Shown: piece by piece, positions 23,200 to 34,308 of the stretch
Layout: each line of letters starts with the position of its first letter
Numbering within the stretch: the first letter of the stretch is position 1
From: Flaveria trinervia
Lineage: Eukaryota > Streptophyta > Magnoliopsida > Asterales > Asteraceae
Direction: 5' to 3'
Assembly (NCBI GenBank): GCA_025506515.1
Contig: CM046453.1
Coordinates: forward strand, 39,687,727 to 39,751,726
Length of the DNA stretch: 64,000 nt
Notes under the pieces: generated by a model
Databases searched by the model: none
The model's input: the letters and a program-made list of their open reading frames with translations, nothing else
What the model was told of the DNA's origin: nothing
Position numbers and translations under genes: made by a program

Positions 23200-24627
23200 T
23201 TATTCTAGCTGCAGCATACCAAGCCTTAAGACAAGGTTGTGGAAAGTAGAACTATCCAAAGGCTTAGTAAAAATATCTGCAAGCTCATCAGCACTAGGCA
23301 CAAACTTAGGACCAATCAGACCTTTTTTAAAACAATCCAGAATAAAGTGATGTCTGATCTCTATATGTTTGGTCCTAGAGTGCTGGACTGGATTTTTGAC
23401 AATACACAGAGCTGAAGCACTATCCATTAATAATGGATTCTTAGTCTCTGTAATGCCATAATCCAGAAGTTGGTTCTGAAGCCAGAGTACCTGAGAAGTG
23501 CAACTTGCAGCAGTAATGTACTCAGCTTCAGCAGTTGATGTAGCAACATACGTTTGTTTCTTACTCTGCCAAGAAATCAAACATTTGCCCATGAATTGAC
23601 AACCACCAGAAGTTGACTTTCTAGTTAACTTGCACCCTGCATAGTCACTATCTGAAAAAGCAACTAATTTGCAAGAGTGTCCAGTGGAATACCATAAACC
23701 CAGAGATTGTGTACCTTGCAAATATCTAAAGATTCTCTTGACTGCAATCAAATGAGACTCTTTAGGAGCAGCCTGAAATCTAGCACAAACACATGTAGCA
23801 AACATAATATCTGGTCTAGAAGCTGTTAAATACATCAAGGACCCAATCATACATTTGTAAAGTGTTTCATCAACAGCTTTACCTTTCTGATCAGCATCCA
23901 GTTGTGTGGTGTTGCACATGAGAGTAGAACAGGGCTTACAGTTTTGTAAATCAAACTTATTCAAAAGATCTTTTGTATATTTTGACTGATGACTAAAGAT
24001 TCCATCAGCCTTTTGTTTAATTTGAAAGCCTAGAAAGAACTGTAATTCTCCCATTGTACTCATTTCAAACCTCTTTTTCATTAATGTTGTAAAATCATCA
24101 CACAACTGGGGATCAGAGGATGCAAAAATAATATCATCAATATAAATCTGAACAAGTAGCTTACGCTGATCCACCTTCTTAATAAACAAAGTTTAATCAA
24201 TGGAGCCTCTAGTGAAATTATTCTTAAGAAGAAAAGTGGAAAGTGTCTCATACCAGGCTCTAGGAGCTTGTTTCAACCCATAAAGAGCCTTATCAAGTTT
24301 ATACACCCATTCAGGATGTTTATTATCCTCAAAACCTGGTGGTTGACACACACAAACTTCTTCCTTTATTTTACCATATAGAAATGCACTTTTGACATCC
24401 ATTTGAAAAACTTTAAGATTGTGGAATGCAGCATAGGCTAAAAACAATCTGATTGCCTCTAGTCTGGCTACAGGGGCAAAGGTTTCATCATAGACAATAC
24501 CTTCTTCTTGTGAAAACCCCTGTACAACCAATCTAGCCTTGTTCTTAACAATAAGCCCATTTTGATCAGTTTTATTCCTAAACACCCATTTAGTGCCTAT
24601 TGCACACTTACCTGGGGGAAGAGGAAC
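23200..24627 (-). pseudogene. Reverse transcriptase-RNase H of element B
   Basis: The minus strand gives the copia [29 protein letters not shown] (key [15 protein letters not shown]), MDVKSAFLYG with the first catalytic Asp, ALYGLKQAPRAWYE, then YIDDI (24150s) in place of YVDD. RNase H follows with the catalytic Asp in FSDSDYAG, Glu in STAEAEY and Asp in LMDSASAL. The frame ends LRLGMLQLE at 23200. One nonsense codon (AAA to TAA, in GSID*TLF) at 24190-24192 splits the domain. It would copy element RNA into DNA in cytoplasmic particles. Apart from the stop it is complete. Confidence 0.93.
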
Positions 24628-24633
24628 CAGTTC

Positions 24634-26213
24634 TCACACTTGCTGTTTCTGGAATTGAAGTAGCTCAAGCTGCATGGCTTCAACCCATCCATTGTCTCTC
24701 AAAGCAACATGGTAGTTCTTTGGCTCTAGCTGACTGATAAAGAGAGCATAGAAGCAGAAGTTAGACAATTGACTTCGTGTTGAAACACCAGCATTGATAT
24801 CACTAATAATCTGAGACATTGGCTGATTCTTCAGTTCTTGATAAACAATGAGATCTGTGCAAGTGTTTGTAGGACCTTCAGCAGCAGCAGATGTTGATGC
24901 AGACTCTTGAAACCAAGAATTAGATGGTAACTCAAAAGATGTAGAGGAATCAGAGATCTCATCAGCATTTGTTGTGGATGGAACTGCTGAAGCTACAGGA
25001 ACATCAAATTTAGCAGACACAGGCAGTTGGTCACTAAACTTGAATAGGTGAGTATTGATATTATCATCATCATCATCAATACCACCAGGTGGAAGACATG
25101 CTGCAGAAGATGATTTATCCACATGATCTACAACAGCTGGAGGTTGATAAGGAACATATTGCAGTATGTCCAAATCAAACAACTCAACAGGGTTTTGTGG
25201 AATCTTGTCCATAGGAGATTCATTAAACTTCACATGCAAAGTCTCTTCAACTATCTTTGTTTTGCAGTTGAAGACTCTGTATGCCTTGCAAGTAGATGAA
25301 TAACCAACAAAATACCCTGCATCCACCTTAGGATCAAATTTTTGGAGTTGATCCTTTGTGTTGAGAATAAAACAGGGACACCCAAATGCTTTGAAAAATG
25401 AAATTAGAGGAGCCAAGTGATGGAGAACTTCATATGGAGTCTTCATCAACCTCTGATTTACTAAGACTCTCTTCTGCACGTAGCAAGCTGTGTTAACAGC
25501 TTTAGCCCAAAAGGTCAGTGGCAAACCAGAGTCAGCCAACATGGACCTTGCAGCTTCAATTAGGGTCCTGTTCTTTCTCTCCACTACTCCATTTTGTTCT
25601 GGAGTCCGTGGTATGCTAAACTGCCTTTTGATTCCCTTTGAAAGATAGAAGTCGTTTGGTTTCTGAATTCAGTTCCATTGTCACTCCTAATACACTTGAC
25701 TAGAAGGGAATACTGCTTCTCAACATACAACACAAAGTGAATAATCTTCTGAGCAACCTCATCCTTTGAATGTAGAAAGAAAGTCCATACAAATCTGGAG
25801 TAATCATCCACAATTACCAGACAGTATTTCTTCTTTGCCATGCTCATCACTCTCACAGGACCCAATAGATCCATATGCAGTAAGTGCAAGCAGGCAGTGG
25901 ACTTAGGCTCTTCAATAGGAGGGAATGAGACTTTATGCTGTTTTCCTTTTAAACAAGCAGTGCAGGTTTCATCACAGTGGAACTCCTTTATTGGTAAGCC
26001 TCTAACTAAACTATTGTGGATTAGCTGATTCAAGTTTTTGAAATTAACATGACCCAGCCTTCTGTGCCACAGTTTAGATTCTTGAGAAGAGGCTTTGGAA
26101 AATAGGCAAGGATTGCCTCTGAGATCTATTTTCTTGGAAAGATCTAAGGCATACACTCTTCCTGTCCTGTTGGCTCTCAGGAGAGTGTGATCATCCAACA
26201 CCTTATCAATCAA
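24634..26213 (-). pseudogene. Integrase of element B, one frameshift
   Basis: The GAG-pre-integrase zinc site HHCC is seen as WHRRLGHVNFKNL...CTACLKGK (26075-25935). The catalytic core has Asp in MDLLGPV and Asp in RSDNGTEF. The frame then shifts near 25650 and the catalytic Glu is recovered in the next frame as ERKNRTLIEAARS (from 25584). The C-terminal part includes GYFVGYSS and a long acidic linker to RT. The integrase inserts the cDNA into host chromosomes; a one-base frameshift between the second Asp and the Glu inactivates this copy as read. Confidence 0.92.
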
Positions 26214-26527
26214 TGCAGAACTTTGGATGACAGAATCCTACAGTTCTGACTGGTGAAAAGAGCAACATGGCCTTTATCACACATTTGACTGACACTCAAG
26301 AGATTGTACTTGAGATTTTCCACATGATTAACATCATCAAACTTTATTTGTCCATTGGAGACAAAGTCGTTTCCAATGATGTAACCCCTAGCATCATTGC
26401 CAAAAGAAACAAACCCCTTCTTTCCTTGAGAGTAGTCATGAAGAAGAGAGTTGTTCCCAGTCATGTGCATAGATCCCCCACTGTCTACATACCAGATGCT
26501 ACTTTGGCATGTTGAAGAACCCTTCAA
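26210..26527 (-). CDS. Protease domain of element B
   Basis: The 105-residue open frame carries the copia aspartic protease signature WYVDSGGSMHMTG with the active-site triad Asp-Ser-Gly, then VSFGNDARGYIIG and NLLSVSQMCDKG, a typical copia protease C-terminus. It overlaps the integrase frame at 26213-26210, so the original polyprotein reading has shifted there. In copia elements the protease frees Gag, integrase and RT from one polyprotein. Confidence 0.9.
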   Translation of the reverse strand: MKGSSTCQSSIWYVDSGGSMHMTGNNSLLHDYSQGKKGFVSFGNDARGYIIGNDFVSNGQIKFDDVNHVENLKYNLLSVSQMCDKGHVALFTSQNCRILSSKVLH

Positions 26528-29395
26528 TTATAAATAATCTGTTAGTTTTGGAGACCCAAACCTTTTTGGTTTTGGGCCTGTTCTCATCAGCAGATGGTAA
26601 ACTAACAGGTTTGATGGAAACAACAGCCTGAGAGGAAGAAGATGGTGAAGAAGAGGAATCCTTTGGCTTGGACCTCCTTTTATGTGGTTTCAACATAGGA
26701 ACATCTAATTGGTTAACTCTTCCCAATAGATGTGAACCATCATAACCAGCTGTGTCTGATTTTGTGATAAAGCATTCAGCTCATCAGACACATGGCCATT
26801 GGAGTTTGATAAGTTCCTATGTTGCACCTTCTTCTTCTGAGCAATCTCAGCTGTTACCTGTTTAACCCCTTCCTTTTTGGATTTCTTTATGGACTTAAGG
26901 GTTACAGGATTTGATGTTGCTCATACAAATGTGGTCTCAAACTCAGTTTTCATTTTAACAATTTTCTCTTTAATTTCCTCTTTATGTTTGAGTTTGGATC
27001 CTCTTTTGTTCCAGCAATCATCTGTAAGATGATTGAACAAACCACATACTTCACATGGTTTCTTCTTCATCTTATGTTGATCATCAACTAAAAAGGATGA
27101 AGCAACTGAACACTTGCTCTTCAGTGCTTTGAAAGCATTGTTTGCTTTCTTGACTTCCTCTTTAGTAGTCTTCAAACTCTTTCTACTGACAGTTTTCTTC
27201 TTTTCAGTACTGACAGTAGTTGGAGTTTGAACTTCAGGTGTTAAATCTTGCTCTCTAGTCCTTTTAGGACTTTCAGAATTAACTCCTGAGTTGATCAACT
27301 CATTGATCATGTGAGTGTCAGCAGTGGAACCATCAACATCAGCTGATAGGTTCTGAGAGGGCTTAGTGCTGACTTCTACTTCTGATGGTGCTGAATGAGA
27401 AAGTAGATCACATGATGAAATGGATTGGTTATTGCTCTCAACATTAGATTCTACCTCCGCTCTGGGAGTAAAATCTGTAGGTGGAGCAGTGTGATTGTAA
27501 CCAATGCCAAACTTCACATAGGAAGCAGATTGCTTACTAAGAAGCATTTCAAAACTTTTGCATGATTGTACCCATCGATCACACTCTACTTGGGTGACTG
27601 CAAGGGTTTCTTTGAGATCTTTGTACTTCTCTAGAAGTACCTCTTCCCTAGCCTTATAATCTGTGATTTGGAATTTAAGTTTGTAAGTCTCATCATTCTT
27701 TTCATTAAGCACAGATTCAAATTTAGCTTTTCTTTTGGAAATTGTTTGTTCTAGCTCAATGTTCTTGTTAATCAAAGATACATTTGCTTCTCTAATAGAT
27801 GCAAAAGCTGCTATGTATGTTTCAGAACATAATTTGGCTTTTGCCTCAGAGGATACCTGTGATACCTTTGGTGTAGAGGCATTAGTGGATGAAGTATGAG
27901 CAGAATCCAAAGCCATAAGATCTAGATTTCCAAAGGGACTGTCACCACCATGTTGACCAGCACCATGTTGACCAGCACCAGTGAACAGTTGTTCATGACT
28001 AGACAAATCATCTGGTAAACTGCTCCAGTCAACAACTCCTGGGGTGAAGAAGCTGTGTTGTTGAGGTTGAGTTTGTTGATGAGATTGGGAAGGTTGTGGT
28101 TCAGGCAATGCTTGTGGTTGTTGTGCAATTGGAGCTTGAACAGGATTTGGTTGAGGCATATAATAGCAGGGATAAGGATATGACATTGGACCTTGGGGGA
28201 CAAAGTATGCAGGAGACCTAGGATGTGAATGATGACCAGAACCAGCAGGATGTTTCCCTCTGTTTTATGGACTAGTACTAGGAAAAGTCACAAAGGGTGC
28301 AGAAGAGTTAGATCCAGTTGATCTACACTCTCTTGCAAAGTGTCCCAGCCTTTGGCATTTGTGACACCTCAACTTACTCTTGTCAAAACCAACTTTGGTT
28401 TTGCCAGAGAGTCCAGGAAATTTCCTGCCAGTTCTCTTATAGAACTTCTGAGATCTGATATTAATCAATGCCATTTGGCTCAGAATATCCATCTCTTCTA
28501 GATCATCATCAGCTATTCCTTTCAAATCATCCAAGATGAAGCATAGATTGTCACTATTACTGCCAGAATGACTCTCAATACCAACAAATGCATGATGAGA
28601 ACTATTTGAAGAGAAATCAATATGCTCATCATAATTGCTTTCAGATGCAACATATTCTGACTCATGACCAACCAAGGCAGTATTCCCTGGTACAAAGTCA
28701 TGAGTGAGCTTTCCTGATGAAGACAGTTTCCTCTTCTGCTCTATCTCTCTTTCAAATGTAAGCAGTTTCCCATGAAGTTGGGTGAGAGATAGGCTATCCA
28801 GATTTGCACTGGAGCGTAGGACAATAGTGTATGTGTCCCATCTCTCAGGCAGTGATCTGAGGAACATGTTATTCATCTGGCTATTGGTTTATTTCTGTTT
28901 CACCTTTTTCAGCTCAGAGATCAAGCAGGAAAAACGCTCAAACTGTTGAGTCAGTGTCTCACCCTTTCTATGAGAGAATTTCTCATATTGTTGGGCAAGG
29001 ATTTCTCTGTTGTTTGCTAAGACCTCATCTGTGCCACCGAATTGTTCCTTCAGGGCATTCCAGAGATCATGAGCAATTTCATGATGCAAAAGCCCTGAAT
29101 AGATTTCATTAGGCAGTGCCATGGTCAGAATTCCATGGGCTTTAGCATCAATCTCAAACAGTTTCTGATCTTCATCAGAGTATTGTTCCTTCTTCTTCGG
29201 AACCATTTGATTGGTTTCCGGATTGTTCAGCATAGGCTTATGTGGTCCATGTACCACAGATGTCCAACAACCTGAACTGTTAACACACAGGTGATGAAGC
29301 ATTCTTCGCTGCCATATGTTATACTCGGTCCTAACCAGCATTGGGGGCTTGGTTGAGGAACGAGTATTGTAAGGATCATTAGAAGGTGTAGTCAT
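26528..29395 (-). pseudogene. Gag of element B with two zinc knuckles
   Basis: The start is ATG at 29395 (MTTPSND). The Gag core spans 29395-28700. Zinc knuckle 1, CHKCQRLGHFAREC, is near 28370-28320. A Q/P-rich region follows, then a coiled coil (27850-27550). A Ser-rich linker leads to zinc knuckle 2, CEVCGLFNHLTDDC, near 27050-27005. Breaks: TAC to TAA near 28887 (compare element A), CAA to TAA at 28267-28265, a TGA near 26920, and a frame change near 26720. Two knuckles with an intervening coiled coil are seen in large SIRE-type Gags. It would package element RNA. Confidence 0.9.
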
Positions 29396-29604
29396 CTCAG
29401 ATTCAATCAAATTCAATTAAGCTATAACAGATTTAGAACAAAACACAACAACCAATTGAACCAAGAGAGATCTCAGAATAAATGAACGAAAGCGTCAGAA
29501 ATTCAATAACTATAACCAGTTCTTGCAAAATGCTAATTCAATTAAACATAGATATCAATTAGCAGTTTCAATGATCAATTGTTAGATCAATCAATGATTA
29601 ACCT

Positions 29605-29616
29605 GCTCTGATACCA
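29605..29616 (-). promoter_or_regulatory. Primer binding site of element B
   Basis: The plus strand reads GCTCTGATACCA, i.e. TGGTATCAGAGC on the minus strand, two bases inside the 5' LTR. It pairs with initiator Met tRNA. The interval 29396-29604 is untranslated leader. Confidence 0.93.
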
Positions 29617-29618
29617 CT

Positions 29619-30426
29619 TGTTAGGATCAGCGATCTACGTTTGATTGATTAGAGAGTATAGCAGCGGAATTTCTAACAATGAATTAGCCAATTCACAAGA
29701 ACAAAAAGATATTCGATGTAAGAACAAAACGGTTATAGATAGGGAGAATTCTGCAGATATATTTCATTCAATATTCGCTTTCGTGGTAACGGAAAGTCAC
29801 AATTACAATTAGGTCGACACCTCTTATATAAGAGATGTGACGTCTGCTGATGTGACTTGATAGTGACATCTAACAGAATTTATCACAAACTACTGATAGT
29901 TAACACAACTACTGAAGATGTCAAACAGCTGACATCTTCTTACAAAAATGCTAAGTGTTAACTATTATTACAACTACTGAAAAGAAACTACTGAAACAAT
30001 AACAACTGAAGAACATACTCTTCAATTGTTTTACAAATATTGAAACAAAGAAACTACTGAAAGGTAAACCATCACAACTACTGAAGAAGACCTCTTCAGC
30101 TGTTGTGACAACGTCTGATACTTTGTCTTCAGCACTTGTGTCTTCAGACTTTGTCTTCAGCACTTGTGTCTTCAGACTTGGCCTTCAGCACTTGTGTCTT
30201 CAGACTTTGTCTTCAGCACTTGTGTCTTCAGACTTTGTCTTCAGCACTTGTGTCTTCAGACTTTGTCTTCAGCACTTATGTCTTCAGACTTTGTCTTCAG
30301 CGCTTGTGTCTTCAGACTTTGTAATCAGCTGTTGTCTTCAGTTGTTGTGGTCTTCAGTAGTTGTTGTGATGTCTGTGGGACTTAAAGGTTTTTCTGATCC
30401 GGCTCATTGGTTCTTTTGGTCTAAGA
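29619..30426 (-). repeat. 5' LTR of element B
   Basis: The 808-bp partner of 18825-19630 has TATA on the minus strand (TTATATA at 29824-29830). A 28-bp tandem array of exactly seven copies spans 30122-30317. The outermost bases are CTAAGA where the other LTR has CCAACA. The plus-strand frames over this LTR are not genes. Confidence 0.95.
30122..30317. repeat. 28-bp tandem repeat, seven copies, in B 5' LTR
   Basis: Seven abutting 28-bp copies (196 bases) match the unit of the 3' LTR array, with scattered point differences (CTTGGCC, CACTTATG, CGCTTG). Equal copy number in both LTRs fits copying at the last transposition. Absence of spacers rules out CRISPR. Confidence 0.93.
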
Positions 30427-30694
30427 TGATGATTGTTCTCCCCTGCACTGTGGCAGACAGTGCCTTCTCCCCATCCATAATGACCTCTTGGCAGGTCTTC
30501 TAGAATTCAAGCAACTCATCCTCATAGAGTGGAGGATCAATGGTGAGGGAGGTGAAGTAGTTTGACAGAGACAAGAAACAACAAACCTCTAAGAAATGAG
30601 GATCTTTCTAAGAGCATAATAGAACAACTTGATTGAGTTGTCTGTGTAGCTGCATGGTAAAGTTGGGATCATTTCTATGACCAAGGTTGGCCAT
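30427..30694 (-). pseudogene. aORF of element C, N-terminal part
   Basis: The start is ATG at 30694 (MANLGHRNDPNFTMQLHRQ). The frame reads through SLSNYFTSLTIDPPLYED and ATVQGRTI up to the B insertion at 30431, then resumes at 18824 with the ITPAIINRHL-type segment. Two in-frame stops are present (near 30610 and 30505). A TATA-like CATATAACC lies on the minus strand at 30814-30806. Confidence 0.78.
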
Positions 30695-30929
30695 TTTGAA
30701 GTAGTTTAAGGACGAAGGAAGAAGAAAGAAAGAAATTTCAGAGAGAAATTTGGGTTTTTAGGTTGGGAGGAAGAAGTGATGATAGAAAGAGGGAGGAACC
30801 CGTTGGGTTATATGTGAGAAGGATTTCAGAAAAAGTTTAATGAAAGAGGATAAACTTTGAAATCCGGATGTCGGTCCCACCTCTGAAAAAGTAGTTTACT
30901 TTTTGCTCAAAAAGTAGTTTTCTTGGAAG

Positions 30930-31290
30930 TCAAAAAGCTTCCGAAGGTTAATTATCTTCGGAAGTTTTAATTAAAAAGCTTCTGAAGCTAAAATGACTTC
31001 AGAAGATTTTCCTGACAGATTTGAAAATTTTGCTTCGGAAGAAAAATTAAAGCTTGAGTGCTTTGTGTATAAACTAACAAAGCTTTCGAGAGTTAATTTG
31101 CTTTGGAAGTAAATGGTCCTTAAAAATGAGTAAGTGTCTGAGACAAATATTTAAGCTTCGAAAGATAAATTTGATAATTTTTCCGAAGGTAAACTTCTTA
31201 GGCAGTTATTTATTTTGAAGGCATGATTTACTTCCGAAGTTAAAAAAAACATAACTTCCGAAGTATCAGAAATTTTCAAAAATCTAAGAA
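30930..31290. repeat. CTTC-S-GAAG motif array between RNase H and aORF of element C
   Basis: Many copies of CTTCCGAAG, CTTCGGAAG and one-base variants occur, on either strand because the motif is palindromic around one base. The array lies between the RNase H stop (31410) and the aORF TATA (30810). The same motif fills the C LTRs at 15000-15170 and 34070-34230. No protein is supported here. Confidence 0.85.
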
Positions 31291-31409
31291 AAGTCTTCAA
31301 AAAGAAATTTTCATCCAAAGAAAACATGAGCTTATGAAAGTGATGAACTAGACAACTTAGGACACACATGAATTTTAATGAAATAATAAGAATTAGATTT
31401 AACAAAGAT

Positions 31410-32156
31410 CTACTCAAGGTTGATCATCCTAATAGCTGATATAAGATATTTAAATCTCTGTTCATCAAAAGCCTTTGTAAACAGATCAGGATATTGTTCA
31501 TCTGTGTGAACCTCGACTAGTTTAATTAATCCCTTTTCATTGTTATCTCTTATTAAATGATACCTGATATTGATGTGCTTTGTCCTTGAGTGTTGTACAA
31601 GGTTCTCTGTGATTGAGATACCACTGTTGTTGTCTATATGAATGGGAGTCTCCTTGAAGTTTAATCCATAGTCCAGCATCTGATTTTGAATCTGTAGTAC
31701 TTGAGCATAGCAGCTTGCAGTAGCAATGTATTCAGCTTCAGCAGTTGATGCAGAGACACAAGATTGTTTCTTGTATTGCCATGAGACAACCCTTCCACCA
31801 AGAAATTGACATCCCCTAGATGTAGACTTTGCAGTCATGTTGCAACCACCATAATCACTATCTGTATAGGCATACAGATTGAAGTCAGAATTCTTGGGAT
31901 ACCGTAGGCCAAGTGTTGATGCACCCTTGAGGTAACTTAGAATCCTCTTGATAGTGATAAGGTGAGACATCTTAGGGTTGGCTTCATATCTTGCACAAAT
32001 ACATGTAGCAAACATGATATCAGGTCTGCTAGTAGTAAGATACATAAGAGACCTAATCATAGCCCTGTATTAATTCTCATCTACACACTCCCCCTCAAGA
32101 TCAGGACCAACAGAGTGGTTTCTGGCTATGGGTGTCTTAGCAATCTTACAGTGCTT
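31410..32156 (-). pseudogene. RT tail and RNase H of element C
   Basis: The frame from 32060 reads RSLMYLTTSRPDIMFATC, then RNase H with Asp in YTDSDYGG, Glu in STAEAEYI and Asp in HIDNNSGI, ending SAIRMINLE. Just upstream (32150-32100) is the last piece of RT (KTPIARNHS). This is fused directly to gag at about 32150; protease, integrase and most of RT are missing. The RNase H triad is intact, but without RT it could act only with proteins from another element. Confidence 0.88.
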
Positions 32157-33396
32157 GGTTTGGAGAAGCATCTTCCACCTGAAAGCTCCAGTCAAAGCAT
32201 CCTTCTTCAATAGCAACAGCAACTTGCTGCTTTGACTTCACATTATGGAGAGCTTTGTCAGTGTAGTTTGGTCTGGATTGTGTTTGTCCATCATTTGTTC
32301 TAGGTGCCTTACACGCTCTGGCAAAGTGGCCCATCAGGTTACAGTTGTAACACTTGACTTTGCTTTTGTCCAGTCCAAACTTTCCACTGGTTGCATTGCT
32401 TGGAAACTTCCTTCCAGTCCTCTTGTAGAACTTGTTGGCTCTATGTGTTTGAATAACCATCTGCTAGACTATTTCCATGTATTCCAGATCATCTGGATGG
32501 ATACAGTCCAGGTCTTCAAGAGTGAAAAGAGAGTTGCCACAACATTCCTTAGAAGACACAAAAATTTGAGAAGAGCTTGTCTTTTGGAATGGGCTTCCTT
32601 GAGTGTAGTTCTCCTTTGGTGTCTCTGGGAAGGTGATGAAAGAACCCTTGGGTGACTTGTCAGGGTAGCATAAGAGATGATGTTTGGGTTCTATGCTATC
32701 CCTTTCAACCACATGTAGGGCTAAACCCATTTGATTGTTGGAGTTGCCAGATGAACCTTGCATGTTCATTTCCATCTGGTATCCACTGAGAATCCCATAC
32801 AACTCTGTCAGAGTAAGAGTTTTGAGATTTTCAGTTCTCTTGATCACCACACAATACTGTGTCCACTGCCTAGGAAGTGAGGACATGAACTTCCTTACAA
32901 TGTCTCTGTTTTCAAGAGAAACTCCTCCATCCACTAGGGTATCCACTATCTAAACATACTTGAAGTACTGCTGAGTCATGGTTTCACCTGTTTTGAAGGT
33001 GAAGTTTTCAAACTGCAGCTTCAGCACATCCTTCTTGTTCTCCTTGGCTTCAGAAGAACCCTCAGACATTAGTTTCAGTGCATCCCACAGCTAGTTGGCT
33101 GTTTTGCACATCTTCAAACCTCTGTATACAGAGTTTGGAAGGGCAGTTTGAAGTGCTGTCATGGCCTTTCTGTCTACCTCTACTCTCTTCCTATCTTCAT
33201 CAGAGTAGTTAGCCATATCTTTGGGGATCATACCAGCACCGGTAGCAGAAGGTGTGCTGGGTATGAAAAGTCCATTCTCAATAGACTCCCACATTCTTGA
33301 ATCAAGAGACCTGATGAAACCTTCCATTCTTAAACACCAGGTGTCAAACTCATCAAGAGTGATCAGTGGGGACTTGTTCATGGTTCCAGTTTCCAT
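32146..33396 (-). pseudogene. Gag of element C, C-terminus deleted
   Basis: METGTMNKSP starts near 33396. Gag core (WCLRMEGFIRSLDSRMW, SLPRQWTQYCVV) lies at 33350-32800 and the zinc knuckle CYNCNLMGHFARAC near 32370-32330, where the usual Glu is Ala. It ends with FQVEDASPNQAL at the deletion junction. Stops occur near 33093, 32950 and 32462. Compared with element D (59029-60424), the second half of Gag is lost in the same deletion as pol. Confidence 0.88.
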
Positions 33397-33493
33397 ATCA
33401 GTTTTGGAAATGGGCTGCCATTTGAAAAGTTTAGTATTTTTGTGTGTGTGAGGGATCTAAAGATGGTAAGATCTTATATCAAGAGCCTAGAAG

Positions 33494-33505
33494 GCTCTGA
33501 TACCT
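33494..33505 (-). promoter_or_regulatory. Primer binding site of element C
   Basis: The plus strand reads GCTCTGATACCT, one base off the standard site (last base A to T), just inside the 5' LTR that starts at 33508. Confidence 0.85.
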
Positions 33506-33507
33506 AA

Positions 33508-34308
33508 TGCAGGATCGTTGAAGGGTGTAGAGTTACAACACAACAATAAAAAGAGGAGATAAACTAAACTTAGATCAAACAGTAAACTGGATTAACCAAG
33601 AGGTGACACTAAGAACACAAGTAGTATATGAGACAGAACAAAAATAGCACAAGTGTTTGGTTTTCAAGAATGCAGTATATTGTTTTCTCTATGTTCTATT
33701 ACAAGTGTTACAAAAGCATATTCGAAAGATACAAGAACATGAGATACTTATACAACATACTACAGCCGGCTATACTTTGAAAGCCAGCTAGATACAATTG
33801 ACTAGACACACACAAAATCAATTGTAAAGTGAAAAGGTAGATTGCCTTTTGACTAGTGACTATGACATGCCATAGCTCACATCCTTATCTATTACAAAAA
33901 GGATAAAGTACATAAAGTAGAAAGTTACAGAGTCATGAACTCAATGTACAATTTCCAAAAGCATGGACCTTTTCACCAAACCATGTTAGTTGGTGACTTG
34001 CAGAGTTGCAGCGGAAAGGTGTCCAGCTTTATGGAACAGTACATCAGATAAAGCATGTTACTAAAAGTCTTCGGAAGAAATCTGTCTTCGTGAACTTTGA
34101 AGCTTTGGAAGACTTTGTCTCCGAGGCTTCGGAAGACTTCATCTTTGGCTTCGGAAGATGTTGGTCTTGGCTTCAGAAGATTTCACACTTAGAGTATTTC
34201 TGTTGCACATGCGAAACTTCCGAAGCATTCCACTTTAATGCACTTGTGCAGCATGCAGGAAAGACTAAAGATGTTTAGGTTGCATCAGGCTCTTCATTAA
34301 TCTCTACA
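33508..34308 (-). repeat. 5' LTR of element C
   Basis: The 801-bp partner of 14441-15241 starts TGCAGGATCG and ends ATCTCTACA on the plus strand. CTTCGGAAG motifs cluster at 34066-34190. The two copies differ by about a dozen substitutions in their first 150 bases by eye, and by far fewer later. Confidence 0.92.

Larger units (their letters stand above)
18825..30426 (-). mobile_element. Element B: full-length copia-type retrotransposon with aORF
   Basis: The 11.6-kb element has LTRs at 18825-19630 and 29619-30426 and a perfect 5-bp duplication TGATG (18820-18824 and 30427-30431) that splits the aORF of element C. Minus-strand order: 5' LTR, primer site, gag, protease, integrase, RT, RNase H, hairpin array, TATA, aORF, polypurine tract, 3' LTR. 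The outer end of the 5' LTR reads ...CTAAGA rather than CCAACA, so the terminal CA is mutated. By eye the LTRs differ by roughly a dozen substitutions plus small indels over 800 bp, giving a fairly young insertion. All domains are present, but gag and pol carry stops and frameshifts. Confidence 0.95.
14441..34308 (-). mobile_element. Element C: copia-type retrotransposon with pol deletion, hosting element B
   Basis: Two 801-bp LTRs (14441-15241 and 33508-34308) bound the unit. The flanks are TCATA (14436-14440) and TCATC (34309-34313), a 5-bp duplication with one mismatch, and they split the acidic tract of the H aORF. Without element B (11,602 bp plus 5 bp duplication) C is about 8.26 kb. 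On the minus strand it has primer site, gag, an RT tail fused to gag, RNase H, a motif array, the aORF and the polypurine tract. The LTRs differ by many substitutions at their TGCAGG end, so C is clearly older than B and D. Confidence 0.9.
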
